Assembly: GCA_031270875.1 (NCBI GenBank)
Contig: JAISXC010000108.1
Span: 1-9,956, forward strand
Direction of reading: 5' to 3'
DNA from: Desulfovibrio sp.
GTDB lineage: Bacteria; Desulfobacterota; Desulfovibrionia; Desulfovibrionales; Desulfovibrionaceae
Length of the DNA: 9,956 nucleotides
Below, piece by piece: positions 1 through 7,505 of the stretch (positions are counted from its first letter, which is position 1; the number at the start of each line of letters is the position of its first letter). Position numbers and translations under genes: made by a program. A model generated the notes under the pieces. It worked only from the letters and a program-made list of their open reading frames with translations, had not been told where the DNA came from and ran no database searches.

Positions 1-1
1 C

Positions 2-217
2 CGGCATTTGAATGCGCTGGACGCCCTCTCCCGTCTTGAGCCTGAAAACTGGCGCGTGAGCCTTGTTTACGGAGCGGCCTGCATAAAGGCCTGCCTCGTG
101 GAAGAAGGCGTCTGCGTCATTGCCGACGCGCGCAGAAAAGCCCTGGCCGCCGGACAGGAACGGCGCTTCGCCGCGCAATGCCGCTCCTTGCGGTGTCCGG
201 TGGAAAAATTTTTATAA
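2..217 (+). CDS. C-terminal fragment of an unrecognised helical (TPR-like?) protein
   Basis: Partial gene: the reading frame is open from the left edge and closes at TAA (215-217), so only the last 71 codons are present. The visible peptide is alanine- and leucine-rich. It contains a 'LEPENW' element followed by two probable amphipathic helices ending near 'AAQCRSLR'. That spacing resembles a tetratricopeptide helix pair, as in small chaperones of type III secretion systems, but I cannot assign a family. The tail (CPVEKFL) is short and polar. The gene converges on the kinase gene, with 7 nt between the two stop codons. Codon use is GC-rich like its neighbours, which supports real coding. An ATG lies inside the fragment in another frame, but the frame reported here is open upstream, so the true start is outside the window. 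Function unknown. Confidence 0.55.
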   Translation, partial: RHLNALDALSRLEPENWRVSLVYGAACIKACLVEEGVCVIADARRKALAAGQERRFAAQCRSLRCPVEKFL

Positions 218-218
218 G

Positions 219-234
219 CCGTCGTCAACGACGG
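219..234. terminator. Short perfect hairpin between convergent genes, possible terminator
   Basis: CCGTCG-TCAA-CGACGG is a perfect 6-bp stem with a 4-nt loop, placed just after the plus-strand stop (215-217). The loop and one arm contain the minus-strand kinase stop codon (TGA, 227-225). On the minus-strand transcript the hairpin is followed, after a short gap, by an A5T5 stretch (205-214). On the plus strand no U tract follows. Position suggests a shared terminator, but the U tract is not directly adjacent, so this is tentative. Confidence 0.35.
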
Positions 235-2516
235 AGATAACGCCGCATCTGCGTGAGTACCGCCTTGAATTCAAGCGGTTTGCCGATGTGGCCGTTCATC
301 CCGCTCTCCAGGCACTTTTCGATGTCTTCCCGAAAAACGTTGGCCGTCATGGCAATTATGGGTATGGTGCCGGAACGGGGGGCGTCAAGGGCCCGGATGT
401 GTCGCGTGGCCTCGTAGCCGTCCATGCGCGGCATCTGCACATCCATAAAAATCAGGTCATAGCGCTCCGGATTGCCGCTGAACATGGCCACGGCCTCCAC
501 GCCGTCCGTCGCGCAGTCAATGGCAAGACGCGTCGGCTCAAGCAGGGAAATCACTATTTCACGGTTGATTTCCACATCCTCGACCAGCAGCAGATGGAAG
601 CCCTCAAAATTGTCCGTTTCTTCCGTCGCCGACTGCGCCGTTTCCTCGGACAGCGCGCCGCCTTTGATCTTGACGGTGAACGCAAATGTGGCCCCTTTGC
701 CGGGTTCGGACTCTATCCATATTCTGCCGTCCATCATCTCGACAATGCGTTTTGAAATGGCAAGTCCCAGACCGGTTCCGCCAAAACGCCGCGTGGTGCT
801 GTTGTCCGCCTGCTCAAAGGAACGGAACAGCCGGCCCTGCTGCTCCTCGCTTATGCCTATGCCGGAATCCCTGACGGAAATCTGCAGGACGTACAGCCCG
901 TTTTCTTCGCCGGCAAGACGCGCGTCAAGTTCGATCTCTCCGCATTCCGGAGTGAATTTGGCCGCATTGCCCAAAAGATTGGCGACGACCTGCGCAAGCC
1001 GCTGGTCATCGCCATACAACGCGCGGGGCATGTCTTCGCTGACACGCACTGTGAAGTTCAGATGTTTTTCCTGCATACGGAAATCGGAAACGGTGATCGC
1101 TTTCTCCAGCATGGTGTTGAAATCAAAATCCGTGCAGGAAAGTTCCAGCTTGTTGGCCTCAATTTTGGAAATGTCCAGTATATCGTTGATCACGCCGAGC
1201 AAATGGCTGGATGCCTCCTTGATTTTTTTCAGACAGTAGTCCCTGCGCGCCGCGTCGGATGAGTTTTCCGCCAATGTGGTCATGCCGAAAATGGCGTTTA
1301 TCGGTGTCCGGATTTCATGGCTCATATTGGCCAGAAAATCGCTTTTGGCGCGGCTGGCGGCATGGGCGTCCACCAGAGCCGCCTCAAGGTCGCGTTGCGC
1401 GGCCTCGCGCTGCAGCACCACCGCGATCATCAGCGCGCCGGACTGCATGATATTGGCTTCCTCATCGGAAAAAACGCGTTCGTTGCGGCAATCGGCAAAG
1501 GAAACAATGCCCATGAACCGGTTCCGCAGAAATACGGGAATGGCGAGGGAGGACAATACGTTGTTGGCCTCAAAGTACAGGCGCTCGCCTTCCGGCAGAC
1601 CGCGCGTCATGCAGTTGACATGGCGTTTTTCGCTGAAGGCCGCCCGCCATGACGCCGCGACTGTCGCGCCCGTGCTCACGAGGCGCTGATCCCTGGCCCA
1701 CTGGAATTCCGGCACGAATGACCATTCGCCGCCCTGCAAATCCCGCTTCCAGAAACAAACGCGATCCGCGTCAATGCTCAGGGCAAGCGTTTTCAGAACT
1801 TCAGTCATGATGCCGGCGGAGGCCTGCGCCCCCGTATCAAGCAGGGACATCGCCACTTCGTTGAGCGCCACAAGCAGTTTCTCACGGTGCAGCAAATTGT
1901 CTTTTGCCTTGACCAGGTTGGCCGAGGCATCCTCGGCCTTCTCCTTCTCCGCCAGATAGACACGCCCCTGGAAAAGAATGACGTAGGATATGAACAGGCC
2001 GGTGATGACAAATGACTGTATGTTGTCAAAGGTCTGCTCAAGCGGCGTCATCCGGTTGACAAGGTCGGGGAAGCGCATGGCGGCAAAGTAACAGGCGGCC
2101 GAGGCGGCAATGGCCGGCGCAAGAAACAGCAGACGCTGTCTGCCGCGGAGAAAAAGAAAGGCGCATACGATGATCAGCGTAAAATATGCCGTCATCCCCC
2201 CGTCCGCGCCGCCCAGCATAAAGAACGACAGGGGAAAAAACACAAAGGCGAGTGAAATCAGGGTGGCCCATATTCCGAAAGTGTATAATGCAAAACGGTT
2301 GCAGACATAAAGCAGAAAAAGGCAGGAGAATACGATGCCGAGTTTGGTGAGAATCAGATGCTGGCTGGGCATGATGAGAATATGCACTGACAGCGCGGCG
2401 CAGGCGGCCCCTGTGCCGACAAGGCAGATCACATTGATGAGCCGCGCTTCAAGTGTCAGTTCTTCGGAAAAGAGGGCTTTGCCGATAAATTTTTTAATGA
2501 TGGAAACCATGCTCAT
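225..2516 (-). CDS. Membrane hybrid sensor histidine kinase (6 TM - GAF - HisKA - HATPase - REC)
   Basis: Signal-transducing kinase that autophosphorylates on His and passes the phosphate to its own receiver. Numbering is from the chosen ATG at 2516 (763 residues). About six hydrophobic segments (28-48, 54-72, 75-101, 107-124, 127-147, 166-184) form the input region. A charged linker helix (about 184-219) and a GAF-like domain (about 220-369) follow. HisKA has the H-box 'NMSHEIRTP' with His400. HATPase shows the N-box Asn517, 'DSGIG' (550-554) and 'GGTGLG' (579-584). The C-terminal receiver (640-763) has the acidic pair E646/D647, the phospho-acceptor Asp692 ('FMDVQMP') and Lys746. All catalytic residues are present. 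There is no large extracellular loop, so the ligand may be membrane-embedded or act through GAF. In-frame ATGs also occur at 2684, 2678 and 2510. I prefer 2516 because the extra N-terminus is AT-rich, unlike the rest of the gene, and carries a promoter. No output domain follows the receiver, so a separate Hpt or regulator partner is expected; none is in the window. Confidence 0.93.
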   Translation of the reverse strand: MSMVSIIKKFIGKALFSEELTLEARLINVICLVGTGAACAALSVHILIMPSQHLILTKLGIVFSCLFLLYVCNRFALYTFGIWATLISLAFVFFPLSFFMLGGADGGMTAYFTLIIVCAFLFLRGRQRLLFLAPAIAASAACYFAAMRFPDLVNRMTPLEQTFDNIQSFVITGLFISYVILFQGRVYLAEKEKAEDASANLVKAKDNLLHREKLLVALNEVAMSLLDTGAQASAGIMTEVLKTLALSIDADRVCFWKRDLQGGEWSFVPEFQWARDQRLVSTGATVAASWRAAFSEKRHVNCMTRGLPEGERLYFEANNVLSSLAIPVFLRNRFMGIVSFADCRNERVFSDEEANIMQSGALMIAVVLQREAAQRDLEAALVDAHAASRAKSDFLANMSHEIRTPINAIFGMTTLAENSSDAARRDYCLKKIKEASSHLLGVINDILDISKIEANKLELSCTDFDFNTMLEKAITVSDFRMQEKHLNFTVRVSEDMPRALYGDDQRLAQVVANLLGNAAKFTPECGEIELDARLAGEENGLYVLQISVRDSGIGISEEQQGRLFRSFEQADNSTTRRFGGTGLGLAISKRIVEMMDGRIWIESEPGKGATFAFTVKIKGGALSEETAQSATEETDNFEGFHLLLVEDVEINREIVISLLEPTRLAIDCATDGVEAVAMFSGNPERYDLIFMDVQMPRMDGYEATRHIRALDAPRSGTIPIIAMTANVFREDIEKCLESGMNGHIGKPLEFKAVLTQMRRYLRR

Positions 2517-2552
2517 ACAACAAAAATACCCCTGCGTCGCTTCGGAAATTTG

Positions 2553-2589
2553 AAATTGGGTTTGGGGGAACACTGCGCTACCCCAATTT
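2553..2589. repeat. Inverted repeat at the kinase promoter, possible operator
   Basis: AAATTGGG (2553-2560) and CCCAATTT (2582-2589) are perfect 8-bp inverted arms with 21 nt between them. The right arm overlaps the proposed -10 box and the left arm lies downstream of the expected transcription start. A second TTGGGG (2562-2567) can pair with CCCCAA (2581-2586) over a 13-nt loop, so the left side carries two alternative half-sites. The position would suit a repressor, or a hairpin in the 5' leader. No regulator is identified. Confidence 0.35.
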
Positions 2590-2615
2590 TTAATAATAAT
2601 TTGCTGAAAAGTCAA
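2587..2615 (-). promoter_or_regulatory. Sigma70-type promoter for the hybrid kinase
   Basis: On the minus strand TTGACT (2615-2610) is followed after exactly 17 nt by TAAAAA (2592-2587), in a markedly AT-rich island (about 2581-2640) between cbiH and the kinase. Transcription would start near 2580, leaving a leader of about 60 nt before the ATG at 2516. A GGGG-containing possible ribosome site lies 12 nt before that ATG, which is a long spacing. The -35 matches the consensus at 5 of 6 positions; the -10 is weaker. This element supports the shorter kinase start. Confidence 0.5.
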
Positions 2616-2674
2616 AAAATCTGTAGGTAATACATATTGGCTACAGGACCGCTCCCTTTTTTCAAGGCGGTTGC

Positions 2675-3433
2675 TCATACGCATCCGCCCAACGCGTAGC
2701 CTCTGGGCGTCAGCATGCGCCCGCCCGCAATCCTGCTGAAACTGCTGCCGACAATGAGCAGGGAGAGCATATCCACCTTTTCCTCTGCGAAATCAGCCAG
2801 AGTATGGACAGAGACTTCCTGCCCCGGCCGGAAAGCCTTGCGCACCAGCCCCACAGGGCAGTCGGGCCGCCGGTGCCGTCTGGCCAGGGAAAGCGCCCTC
2901 CCCAGCAGATGTGGGCGGCCTTTGGAGCGGGGATTATACAGCACGCAGACAAAATCCGCCTCAAAAGCGGCCGCGAGGCGTTTTTCGATGACCTGCCAGG
3001 AAGTGAGCAGATCGCTCAGGCTGACGCAGGCAAAATCGTGCGTCAGCGGCGCGCCCAGCAGCGCTGCTGCCGCGCACACGGCCGGCACGCCGGGAATGAC
3101 CTGAAACGGTATGTCATTCAGCAGGTTTCTTGTTTCCAGCACTTCGAGAGCAAGGCCGGCAAGAGCATACACGCCGGGATCGCCGGAGCAGACAAGAGCG
3201 GCGCATTGCCCGACGCGGGCCGCTTCGACGGCGGCGATGCAGCGTTCTTCCTCACGTCGCATTCCGGTGGCGATCAGACGCTTCCCAGTCAGAAGTTCCG
3301 GCGGCACAAGTTCAAGATACAGCTGATAGCCGGCCACGCAGCGCGCCCGGCGGAGCGCTTCACGGGCCTGGGGCGTAAGGCAGGCGGCCTCGCCCGGTCC
3401 GAGGCCCACAACATAAAGGGGAGCGGCGTTCAT
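2675..3433 (-). CDS. cbiH: Cobalt-precorrin-3B C17-methyltransferase (CbiH/CobJ)
   Basis: S-adenosylmethionine-dependent enzyme that methylates C17 of the corrin precursor and drives ring contraction in cobalamin synthesis. The protein is 252 residues, normal for the single-domain family. Motifs of the tetrapyrrole methylase fold are all present: 'VVGLGPG' (8-14), 'GYQLYLE' (35-41), 'SGDPGVYA' (83-90), 'IPGVPA' (113-118) and the CbiH/CobJ-typical 'LYNPRSKGR' (165-173). The ATG at 3433 overlaps the cbiG stop as ATGA, the usual arrangement for translational coupling; an in-frame ATG at 3448 is a less likely start. Association with cbiG indicates the anaerobic, early-cobalt pathway rather than the aerobic one. 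It is the last gene of the cofactor block. Its own stop overlaps, again as ATGA, an unlikely upstream start of the kinase frame. Confidence 0.95.
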   Translation of the reverse strand: MNAAPLYVVGLGPGEAACLTPQAREALRRARCVAGYQLYLELVPPELLTGKRLIATGMRREEERCIAAVEAARVGQCAALVCSGDPGVYALAGLALEVLETRNLLNDIPFQVIPGVPAVCAAAALLGAPLTHDFACVSLSDLLTSWQVIEKRLAAAFEADFVCVLYNPRSKGRPHLLGRALSLARRHRRPDCPVGLVRKAFRPGQEVSVHTLADFAEEKVDMLSLLIVGSSFSRIAGGRMLTPRGYALGGCV

Positions 3434-4620
3434 ACGCTCGCCCGCCATGTCCGCGAACCGAGAGCCACAGCCACCGTCAGACAGCCGTTGATTCTGACTT
3501 TCGGCAGAACAAGACGACTGCCTTTTCCGGCAGCCGTCAGGGCCGAAGCCTCACACACGCTGAAGGGTGGCTGCCCGAAGCGGCGCGCCGCCGCCTTCGA
3601 GAGATTGGGGCTCGCGCAACCCGCAAGCGTCTCTGCGGAAAAATCCAGCACGGGCAGGCCAAGGCATCCGGCGGCATGAACAAGCGCGGGTTCCTGCCGC
3701 TTTTCCGTCACCGTGGCAAGAGCGGCTATGGCGCGGACTTCCAGACAAACGGCCGCGAAACAGGCTCTTATGGCGTCAAAAACCGCATCCGCCGGCACAT
3801 TCCTGCGGCAGCCGATTCCCACGAAAAGCCTCGGCACGGCACAGCGCAGAAGATCGGCGCGTTCGGGCAGCAGGCGCCAGTGCGCGGCGACGTCCGGGAC
3901 GCCACGCCACGCGGGGCCGCACGGATGCGCATGCGGAAAACATTCTTTCAGGGACTCCGGAAAAGATTCCTCCTCGCAGACCTGACGCTCAAGACCTGGA
4001 GGAAGGGTTTCCGGCAGAGCTCGGCAGGGATCCCAGACGCGCACGACAGCGCCCTCCAGCAGCGCGGCATGAACTCTGGGCAGCGCATCCCAATCCAGAA
4101 TGCGCAGACCGGCATCGCGCAGGGATATGTCCAGCGCCGCGGCATCACCGTTGAGCGAATCGGAGGCGGTTGTAATGACCGGGCAGGCCCCGGCCAGCCG
4201 GGCGATATGCCTCGCAAGGCCATTGCCGCCCCCCCAGTGCCCTGAAACAAGGCTCACGACAAAGCGTCCGTCAGGCGACATCACGACGACAGGCGGATCA
4301 GAGCTTTTATGTCCCAGCAGCGGAGCCAGCGCGCGCACGGCAATGCCGACGGCGCCCACAAAAATGTGCCCGGCGCGCTGCCGGTATTCACGACTGAGAA
4401 TGTCACGCAGGCGTTTGAAAGGCCGGACTTCCGCATTTTGGCCGGTATTCCCCGCCGGTTCCAGGCAAAACCGGGCAGGAGCATGAAGACGCACGCAGGC
4501 CGCCTTCAATCCGGATGGGGACAGCCACGGCGCGGCGCCCAGTCCTTTGGAAAGGCTGATCGCCAACGGCAGAGCTGGCCTGCTCAAAACGTAACAGGCC
4601 AGTGATTCAGCGGCAATCAA
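3430..4620 (-). CDS. cbiG: Cobalt-precorrin-5A hydrolase (CbiG)
   Basis: Opens the delta-lactone ring of cobalt-precorrin-5A with loss of a two-carbon unit (acetaldehyde) in anaerobic cobalamin synthesis. All three parts of the family are visible in 396 residues. The N-terminal domain has 'HIFVGAVGIAVRALAPLLGHK' broken only by family-typical substitutions, then 'SPDGRFVVSLVSGHWGGGN' (115-133). A more variable linker domain covers about 165-260. The C-terminal domain begins 'LFVGIGCRRNVP' (265-276) and includes 'LPVLDFSAE' (322-330) and 'SVCEASAL' (354-361). The start is TTG at 4620: the frame has a stop 36 nt upstream (the hemL TGA) and no ATG or GTG before residue 43, while residues 8-20 look like the normal first beta strand. 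The gene begins 36 nt after hemL and overlaps cbiH by 4 nt, so the three are almost certainly cotranscribed. Confidence 0.93.
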   Translation of the reverse strand: MIAAESLACYVLSRPALPLAISLSKGLGAAPWLSPSGLKAACVRLHAPARFCLEPAGNTGQNAEVRPFKRLRDILSREYRQRAGHIFVGAVGIAVRALAPLLGHKSSDPPVVVMSPDGRFVVSLVSGHWGGGNGLARHIARLAGACPVITTASDSLNGDAAALDISLRDAGLRILDWDALPRVHAALLEGAVVRVWDPCRALPETLPPGLERQVCEEESFPESLKECFPHAHPCGPAWRGVPDVAAHWRLLPERADLLRCAVPRLFVGIGCRRNVPADAVFDAIRACFAAVCLEVRAIAALATVTEKRQEPALVHAAGCLGLPVLDFSAETLAGCASPNLSKAAARRFGQPPFSVCEASALTAAGKGSRLVLPKVRINGCLTVAVALGSRTWRASV

Positions 4621-4656
4621 GGACTTTCGCTGTTTGTGTAAACATCTTTCTCGCTC

Positions 4657-5934
4657 TCAGCGGGGAAAGGTGACGGCGCGCGCCGCATCCAGGGATTTGG
4701 CGAGGTCCGCCTCCGTATGGGCGAAGGATACCATGCCTGTTTCAAAGGCGGACGGGGCAAGATAAACGCCTTGGGTCCTCATCTGCTTGTAAAATGCCGT
4801 GAATCGCTGCTGATCGCACAGCCGGGCGTCTTCCAGATTGCGCACTTCCCTTTCGCTGAAAAAGATGCTGAACATGGAGGCCAGCGACGGCGTCTGCACG
4901 GGAACGCCCTTGGCGCGTATGATCCGTCCGAGTTCCACCGCGAAGTCATGCGTGCGCTTTTCAATGGCGCTGTAGTCAAGGGTTTTCAGTTTGCGCAGGG
5001 TGGCGAGGCCGGCGGCCATGGCCACGGGATTGCCGGAAAGCGTGCCCGCTTGATATATTTTGCCCTCCGGGGCGACTTGTTCCATATACCTTTTTTTTCC
5101 GCCAAAAGCTCCCACAGGAAGACCGCCGCCGATAATTTTTCCGAGCACGGTCAGGTCCGGGTCAATGCCGAAACGCGCCTGCGCGCCGCCGTAAGCCACG
5201 CGAAATCCGGTGATGACTTCGTCAAAAATCAGGAGGGCGCCGTGCGCGCAGGTGAGAGAGCGCAATGTCTCCAGAAAACCCGGAACCGGCGGCACAAGAC
5301 CCATATTGCCGGCCACAGGCTCCACGATGGCGGCGGCTATCAGCTGGCCGTACGCGGCGAAACACTCTCCGGCGGCGGCAACGTCGTTATAGGGGATAAG
5401 CAGCGTGTCGGCCGTTACCGCGCCGGGAATGCCGGGCGTGCCGGGGATGGCGAAAGTCGCCACGCCGGAACCGGCCGCCGCCAGAAAAGGGTCGGCATGG
5501 CCGTGATAACAGCCGACGCACTTGACGACCTTATCCCGCCCCGTCACGCCGCGAGCCAGACGCAGGGCGCTCATGGCGGCCTCGGTTCCGGAATTGACCA
5601 TGCGCACCATTTCCACGCCAGGCACAGCCGCGCAGATCTCAGCGGCAAGGGCCACCTCGTCCGGACAGGGAGCGCCGTAACTGGCGCCGCGCTCCGCGGC
5701 CGCACGCAGCGCCGCCGTGACCGAGGCTTCCGCATGGCCCAAAAGCATGGGGCCCCAGGAAAGGACAAAATCAATATATTCCCTGTTGTCGACGTCCGTC
5801 AGGCGGCAGCCGGCGGCTTTGGCGATAAAGAGGGGTTCGCTGTCCACATTGCGGCAGGCCCGCACGGGGCTGTTGACCCCGCCGGGAATCAGCCGCCGCG
5901 CTTCGGCGAAAAGCCGTCTTGATGCGTCATCCAT
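4657..5934 (-). CDS. hemL: Glutamate-1-semialdehyde 2,1-aminomutase
   Basis: PLP enzyme that converts glutamate-1-semialdehyde to 5-aminolevulinate, the last step of the C5 route and the entry to heme, siroheme and cobalamin. The 425-residue length is normal. Seen: 'GGVNSPVRA' near the N-terminus, '[16 protein letters not shown]' (113-128), 'YHGHAD' (143-148), 'FDEVITGFR' (237-245, PLP-ring Asp238) and '[16 protein letters not shown]' with the Schiff-base Lys266. The start is ATG 5934, with AAGGA (5945-5941) 6 nt upstream; a TTG five codons earlier has no comparable site. It follows thiG by 38 nt and precedes cbiG by 36 nt, so precursor supply sits beside corrin synthesis. gtrA/hemA, which makes its substrate, is not in the window. 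Confidence 0.97.
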   Translation of the reverse strand: MDDASRRLFAEARRLIPGGVNSPVRACRNVDSEPLFIAKAAGCRLTDVDNREYIDFVLSWGPMLLGHAEASVTAALRAAAERGASYGAPCPDEVALAAEICAAVPGVEMVRMVNSGTEAAMSALRLARGVTGRDKVVKCVGCYHGHADPFLAAAGSGVATFAIPGTPGIPGAVTADTLLIPYNDVAAAGECFAAYGQLIAAAIVEPVAGNMGLVPPVPGFLETLRSLTCAHGALLIFDEVITGFRVAYGGAQARFGIDPDLTVLGKIIGGGLPVGAFGGKKRYMEQVAPEGKIYQAGTLSGNPVAMAAGLATLRKLKTLDYSAIEKRTHDFAVELGRIIRAKGVPVQTPSLASMFSIFFSEREVRNLEDARLCDQQRFTAFYKQMRTQGVYLAPSAFETGMVSFAHTEADLAKSLDAARAVTFPR

Positions 5935-5972
5935 GAAGGTTCCTTGCAACGCGGCGCATGTCGCGCGAAATA

Positions 5973-6758
5973 TCAGTTATGGGCCGGTTCGCGTAAAAAG
6001 CCCGTCAAGGGGGAAGACGCCCGCGCGCCGTCAGCCCGCGTCCGCTCCGCGCCCGCTCCGGCGAGCCGGGCGGCGCGTCCGGCCTCCACCGCAGCCCTGA
6101 AGGCTCCCGCCATTGCCACAGGATCCCTCGCCGTAGCGATGGCAGTATTGACAAGACAGGCCGCCGCCCCCATTTCCATGGCCTCGCAGGCATGCGAAGG
6201 CTTGCCGAGGCCGGCGTCCACCACAACGGGCAGATCAATTTCCTCAATGAGTATGGCTATCATTTCCCTGGTGCGCAGGCCCCGATTGGTGCCGATGGGG
6301 GCTCCCAAAGGCATGACGGCCGCGGCTCCGGCTCCGGCGCAGTCGCGGGCGACGTAGAGATCCGGATTGATGTAGGGGAAAGGGACAAAGCCCTCCCTGA
6401 CCATCAACTCCACGGCCCTGGCCGTCTGGTAGCCGTCCGGCAGAAGATGGCGCGTGTCGGAGATGACTTCTATTTTGATCCAGTCACCGCAGCCGGCCGC
6501 GCGGGCAAGCCGCGCCAGACGCAACGCTTCATCGGCGGTGCGCGCGCCGGAGGTATTGGGCAGAAGACGCAAATACTCGGGGATATGTGCCGTTATACCC
6601 TGCCCGCCCTTCTCCACGCGGCGCATGGCCACTGTTATGACTTCCGCGCCGCTTGCGCGGGCAACGGCCGGTATGATGCTGTCCGCGCAGTATTTCCCGG
6701 TGCCGATAAAAAGGCGGCTTTTCAGCACCGCGCCTCCCACCGCAAAAGGATCATCCAT
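5973..6758 (-). CDS. thiG: Thiazole synthase
   Basis: Forms the thiazole phosphate of thiamine from 1-deoxy-xylulose 5-phosphate, dehydroglycine and the sulfur carried as ThiS thiocarboxylate. Numbering from ATG 6758 gives 261 residues and a TIM-barrel pattern: '[10 protein letters not shown]' (14-23), '[10 protein letters not shown]' (39-48), the Schiff-base Lys95 in '[10 protein letters not shown]', and the phosphate-binding '[31 protein letters not shown]'-type strand-loop series, of which '[10 protein letters not shown]' is the clearest core. The start ATG 6758 has GCAGGA (6772-6767) 8 nt upstream; a TTG at 6779 and an ATG at 6767 are possible but less well placed. The last 25 residues are an Ala/Arg-rich tail. 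It follows thiS by 33 nt. Unusually, thiH and thiF are not adjacent; hemL follows instead. Confidence 0.96.
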   Translation of the reverse strand: MDDPFAVGGAVLKSRLFIGTGKYCADSIIPAVARASGAEVITVAMRRVEKGGQGITAHIPEYLRLLPNTSGARTADEALRLARLARAAGCGDWIKIEVISDTRHLLPDGYQTARAVELMVREGFVPFPYINPDLYVARDCAGAGAAAVMPLGAPIGTNRGLRTREMIAILIEEIDLPVVVDAGLGKPSHACEAMEMGAAACLVNTAIATARDPVAMAGAFRAAVEAGRAARLAGAGAERTRADGARASSPLTGFLREPAHN

Positions 6759-6791
6759 TGTTCGCATCCTGCTTTTCAACTTCCATCGGAC

Positions 6792-6992
6792 TTATCCGCC
6801 GCCGACAAAATGCGCGACCTCCAGCGCATCGCCTTCCCGCAACGTCGTTTCGGCAAAATCCTCACGCGGCACGATGCTGCCGTTGAGCTCCACAACAACC
6901 CTGTTCGCGGCATTATCGCGCGCGGCAAGCACATCCGCGACGGTGGCGGGCTGAGCCAAAAATTCTTTTTCGCCGTTGACGCATATCTCCAT
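6792..6992 (-). CDS. thiS: Sulfur carrier protein ThiS
   Basis: Ubiquitin-like sulfur carrier for thiazole formation. The 66-residue product has the beta-grasp pattern and ends in 'HFVGGG', giving the C-terminal Gly-Gly that is adenylated and converted to a thiocarboxylate. Also typical are '[10 protein letters not shown]' at the start, '[13 protein letters not shown]' in the middle and 'LREGDALEV' before the tail. The start is well defined: GGAGGG (7004-6999) lies 6 nt before ATG 6992. It directly precedes thiG, its partner. The adenylyltransferase ThiF that must load it is not in this window. Confidence 0.95.
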   Translation of the reverse strand: MEICVNGEKEFLAQPATVADVLAARDNAANRVVVELNGSIVPREDFAETTLREGDALEVAHFVGGG

Positions 6993-7100
6993 GTTTGGCC
7001 CTCCGGGTTCATCTCAAAGGGAAAATAATCCCTCCGGATGCAGAATGCAAGCCTTGCGGAAACCGCCTCCGGTTCCGGGGGAGACAGCTCCGGCATGCCG
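6993..7100 (-). other. 108-nt leader upstream of thiS with small structured elements
   Basis: Non-coding gap between the exported-protein gene and thiS. It holds a perfect palindrome CGGCATGCCG (7091-7100) directly after the upstream stop codon, an imperfect GGAACCG/CGGTTTCC hairpin (about 7058-7076) with a Shine-Dalgarno-like GAGG in its loop, and four CCGGAG copies on the minus strand (7093-7088, 7072-7067, 7037-7032, 7006-7001). The last copy is the thiS ribosome site. I looked for a TPP riboswitch and did not find its conserved core. Confidence 0.4.
7022..7050 (-). promoter_or_regulatory. Possible internal promoter for thiS-thiG-hemL-cbiG-cbiH
   Basis: On the minus strand TTGCAT (7050-7045) and TATTTT (7027-7022) are separated by 17 nt. 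A start near 7015 would give a very short leader ending at the strong thiS ribosome site. Both boxes match only partly (3 of 6 and 4 of 6), so the call rests mainly on spacing and position at the beginning of the cofactor genes. Confidence 0.3.
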
Positions 7101-7505
7101 TCACTGCTCTTCAGGAGGAGCACAGTCCTCCGGAACCAGGGGCACGTCGCGTTCACGCCTGCCGCTGATCTCGATCTTCATGCCGTTTTTGAGGACAATC
7201 ACCCCTTCCACCCTGTCCGGAGCCACAAGCTCCCCTCTGAATTTGTGCCCGGAAGAATGTGAGGCCTCAATTTCATAACCGTGTATGACCCCTGCAAAAT
7301 GGTACACGTCAACCTTGCCGTTTTTCAGCCGCAAGCGCAGAACGCCACGGATTGTTCCCTGAGGGGAAAAGCACAAGCCCGCTCTGTAGGAGGATGTGTA
7401 GATGCTTCCCGTCCAAAGTTCCGTCGTCTCAACGGATTGTTGCGCTGTCGCGGCCGTCGGGGCGAAAAGCTGGAGCAGCAGGACGAAAGCTGAAATTTTC
7501 AGCAT
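7101..7505 (-). CDS. Small exported protein of unknown function
   Basis: 134 residues. A clear Sec signal peptide (basic start, hydrophobic core 6-15, likely cut after 'ATA' at residue 21) sends it to the periplasm or beyond. The mature part is beta-rich, with two cysteines (45 and 128) that could form a disulfide. Two similar stretches, 'GVLRLRLKNGKVDVYHF' (54-70) and 'GVIVLKNGMKIEISG' (101-115), suggest a repeated beta-hairpin. The C-terminus is acidic and proline-rich. I recognise no family. The ATG directly abuts the stop of the DUF457 gene (TAA immediately followed by ATG), so translation of the two is probably coupled. It may act with that membrane protein, but this is an inference from position. 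Confidence 0.8.
   Translation of the reverse strand: MLKISAFVLLLQLFAPTAATAQQSVETTELWTGSIYTSSYRAGLCFSPQGTIRGVLRLRLKNGKVDVYHFAGVIHGYEIEASHSSGHKFRGELVAPDRVEGVIVLKNGMKIEISGRRERDVPLVPEDCAPPEEQ

Noticed and set aside
472..1239. A 255-codon open frame on the plus strand opposite the kinase catalytic region
   Set aside because: Ser/Arg-rich translation that simply reflects the opposite strand of the conserved HisKA and HATPase domains.
2804..3679. A 291-codon open frame on the plus strand across cbiH and cbiG
   Set aside because: It spans two well-identified genes on the other strand and their junction, and its sequence shows no family pattern.
4717..5922. A 401-codon open frame on the plus strand opposite hemL
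   Set aside because: It mirrors a fully conserved hemL on the other strand, its translation is low-complexity His/Gly/Arg-rich, and it has no recognisable domain. Long antisense frames are expected in GC-rich genes.
6993..7100. TPP riboswitch upstream of thiS
   Set aside because: A TTTGAGATGAACCCGGA stretch vaguely recalls the element, but the conserved CUGAGA and the UGAACCUGAU...GGAUAAUGCC segments with their spacing are missing.
6776..7156. A 126-codon minus-strand frame overlapping thiS and its leader
   Set aside because: It runs out of frame through thiS, whose product and ribosome site are unambiguous, and its translation resembles nothing.
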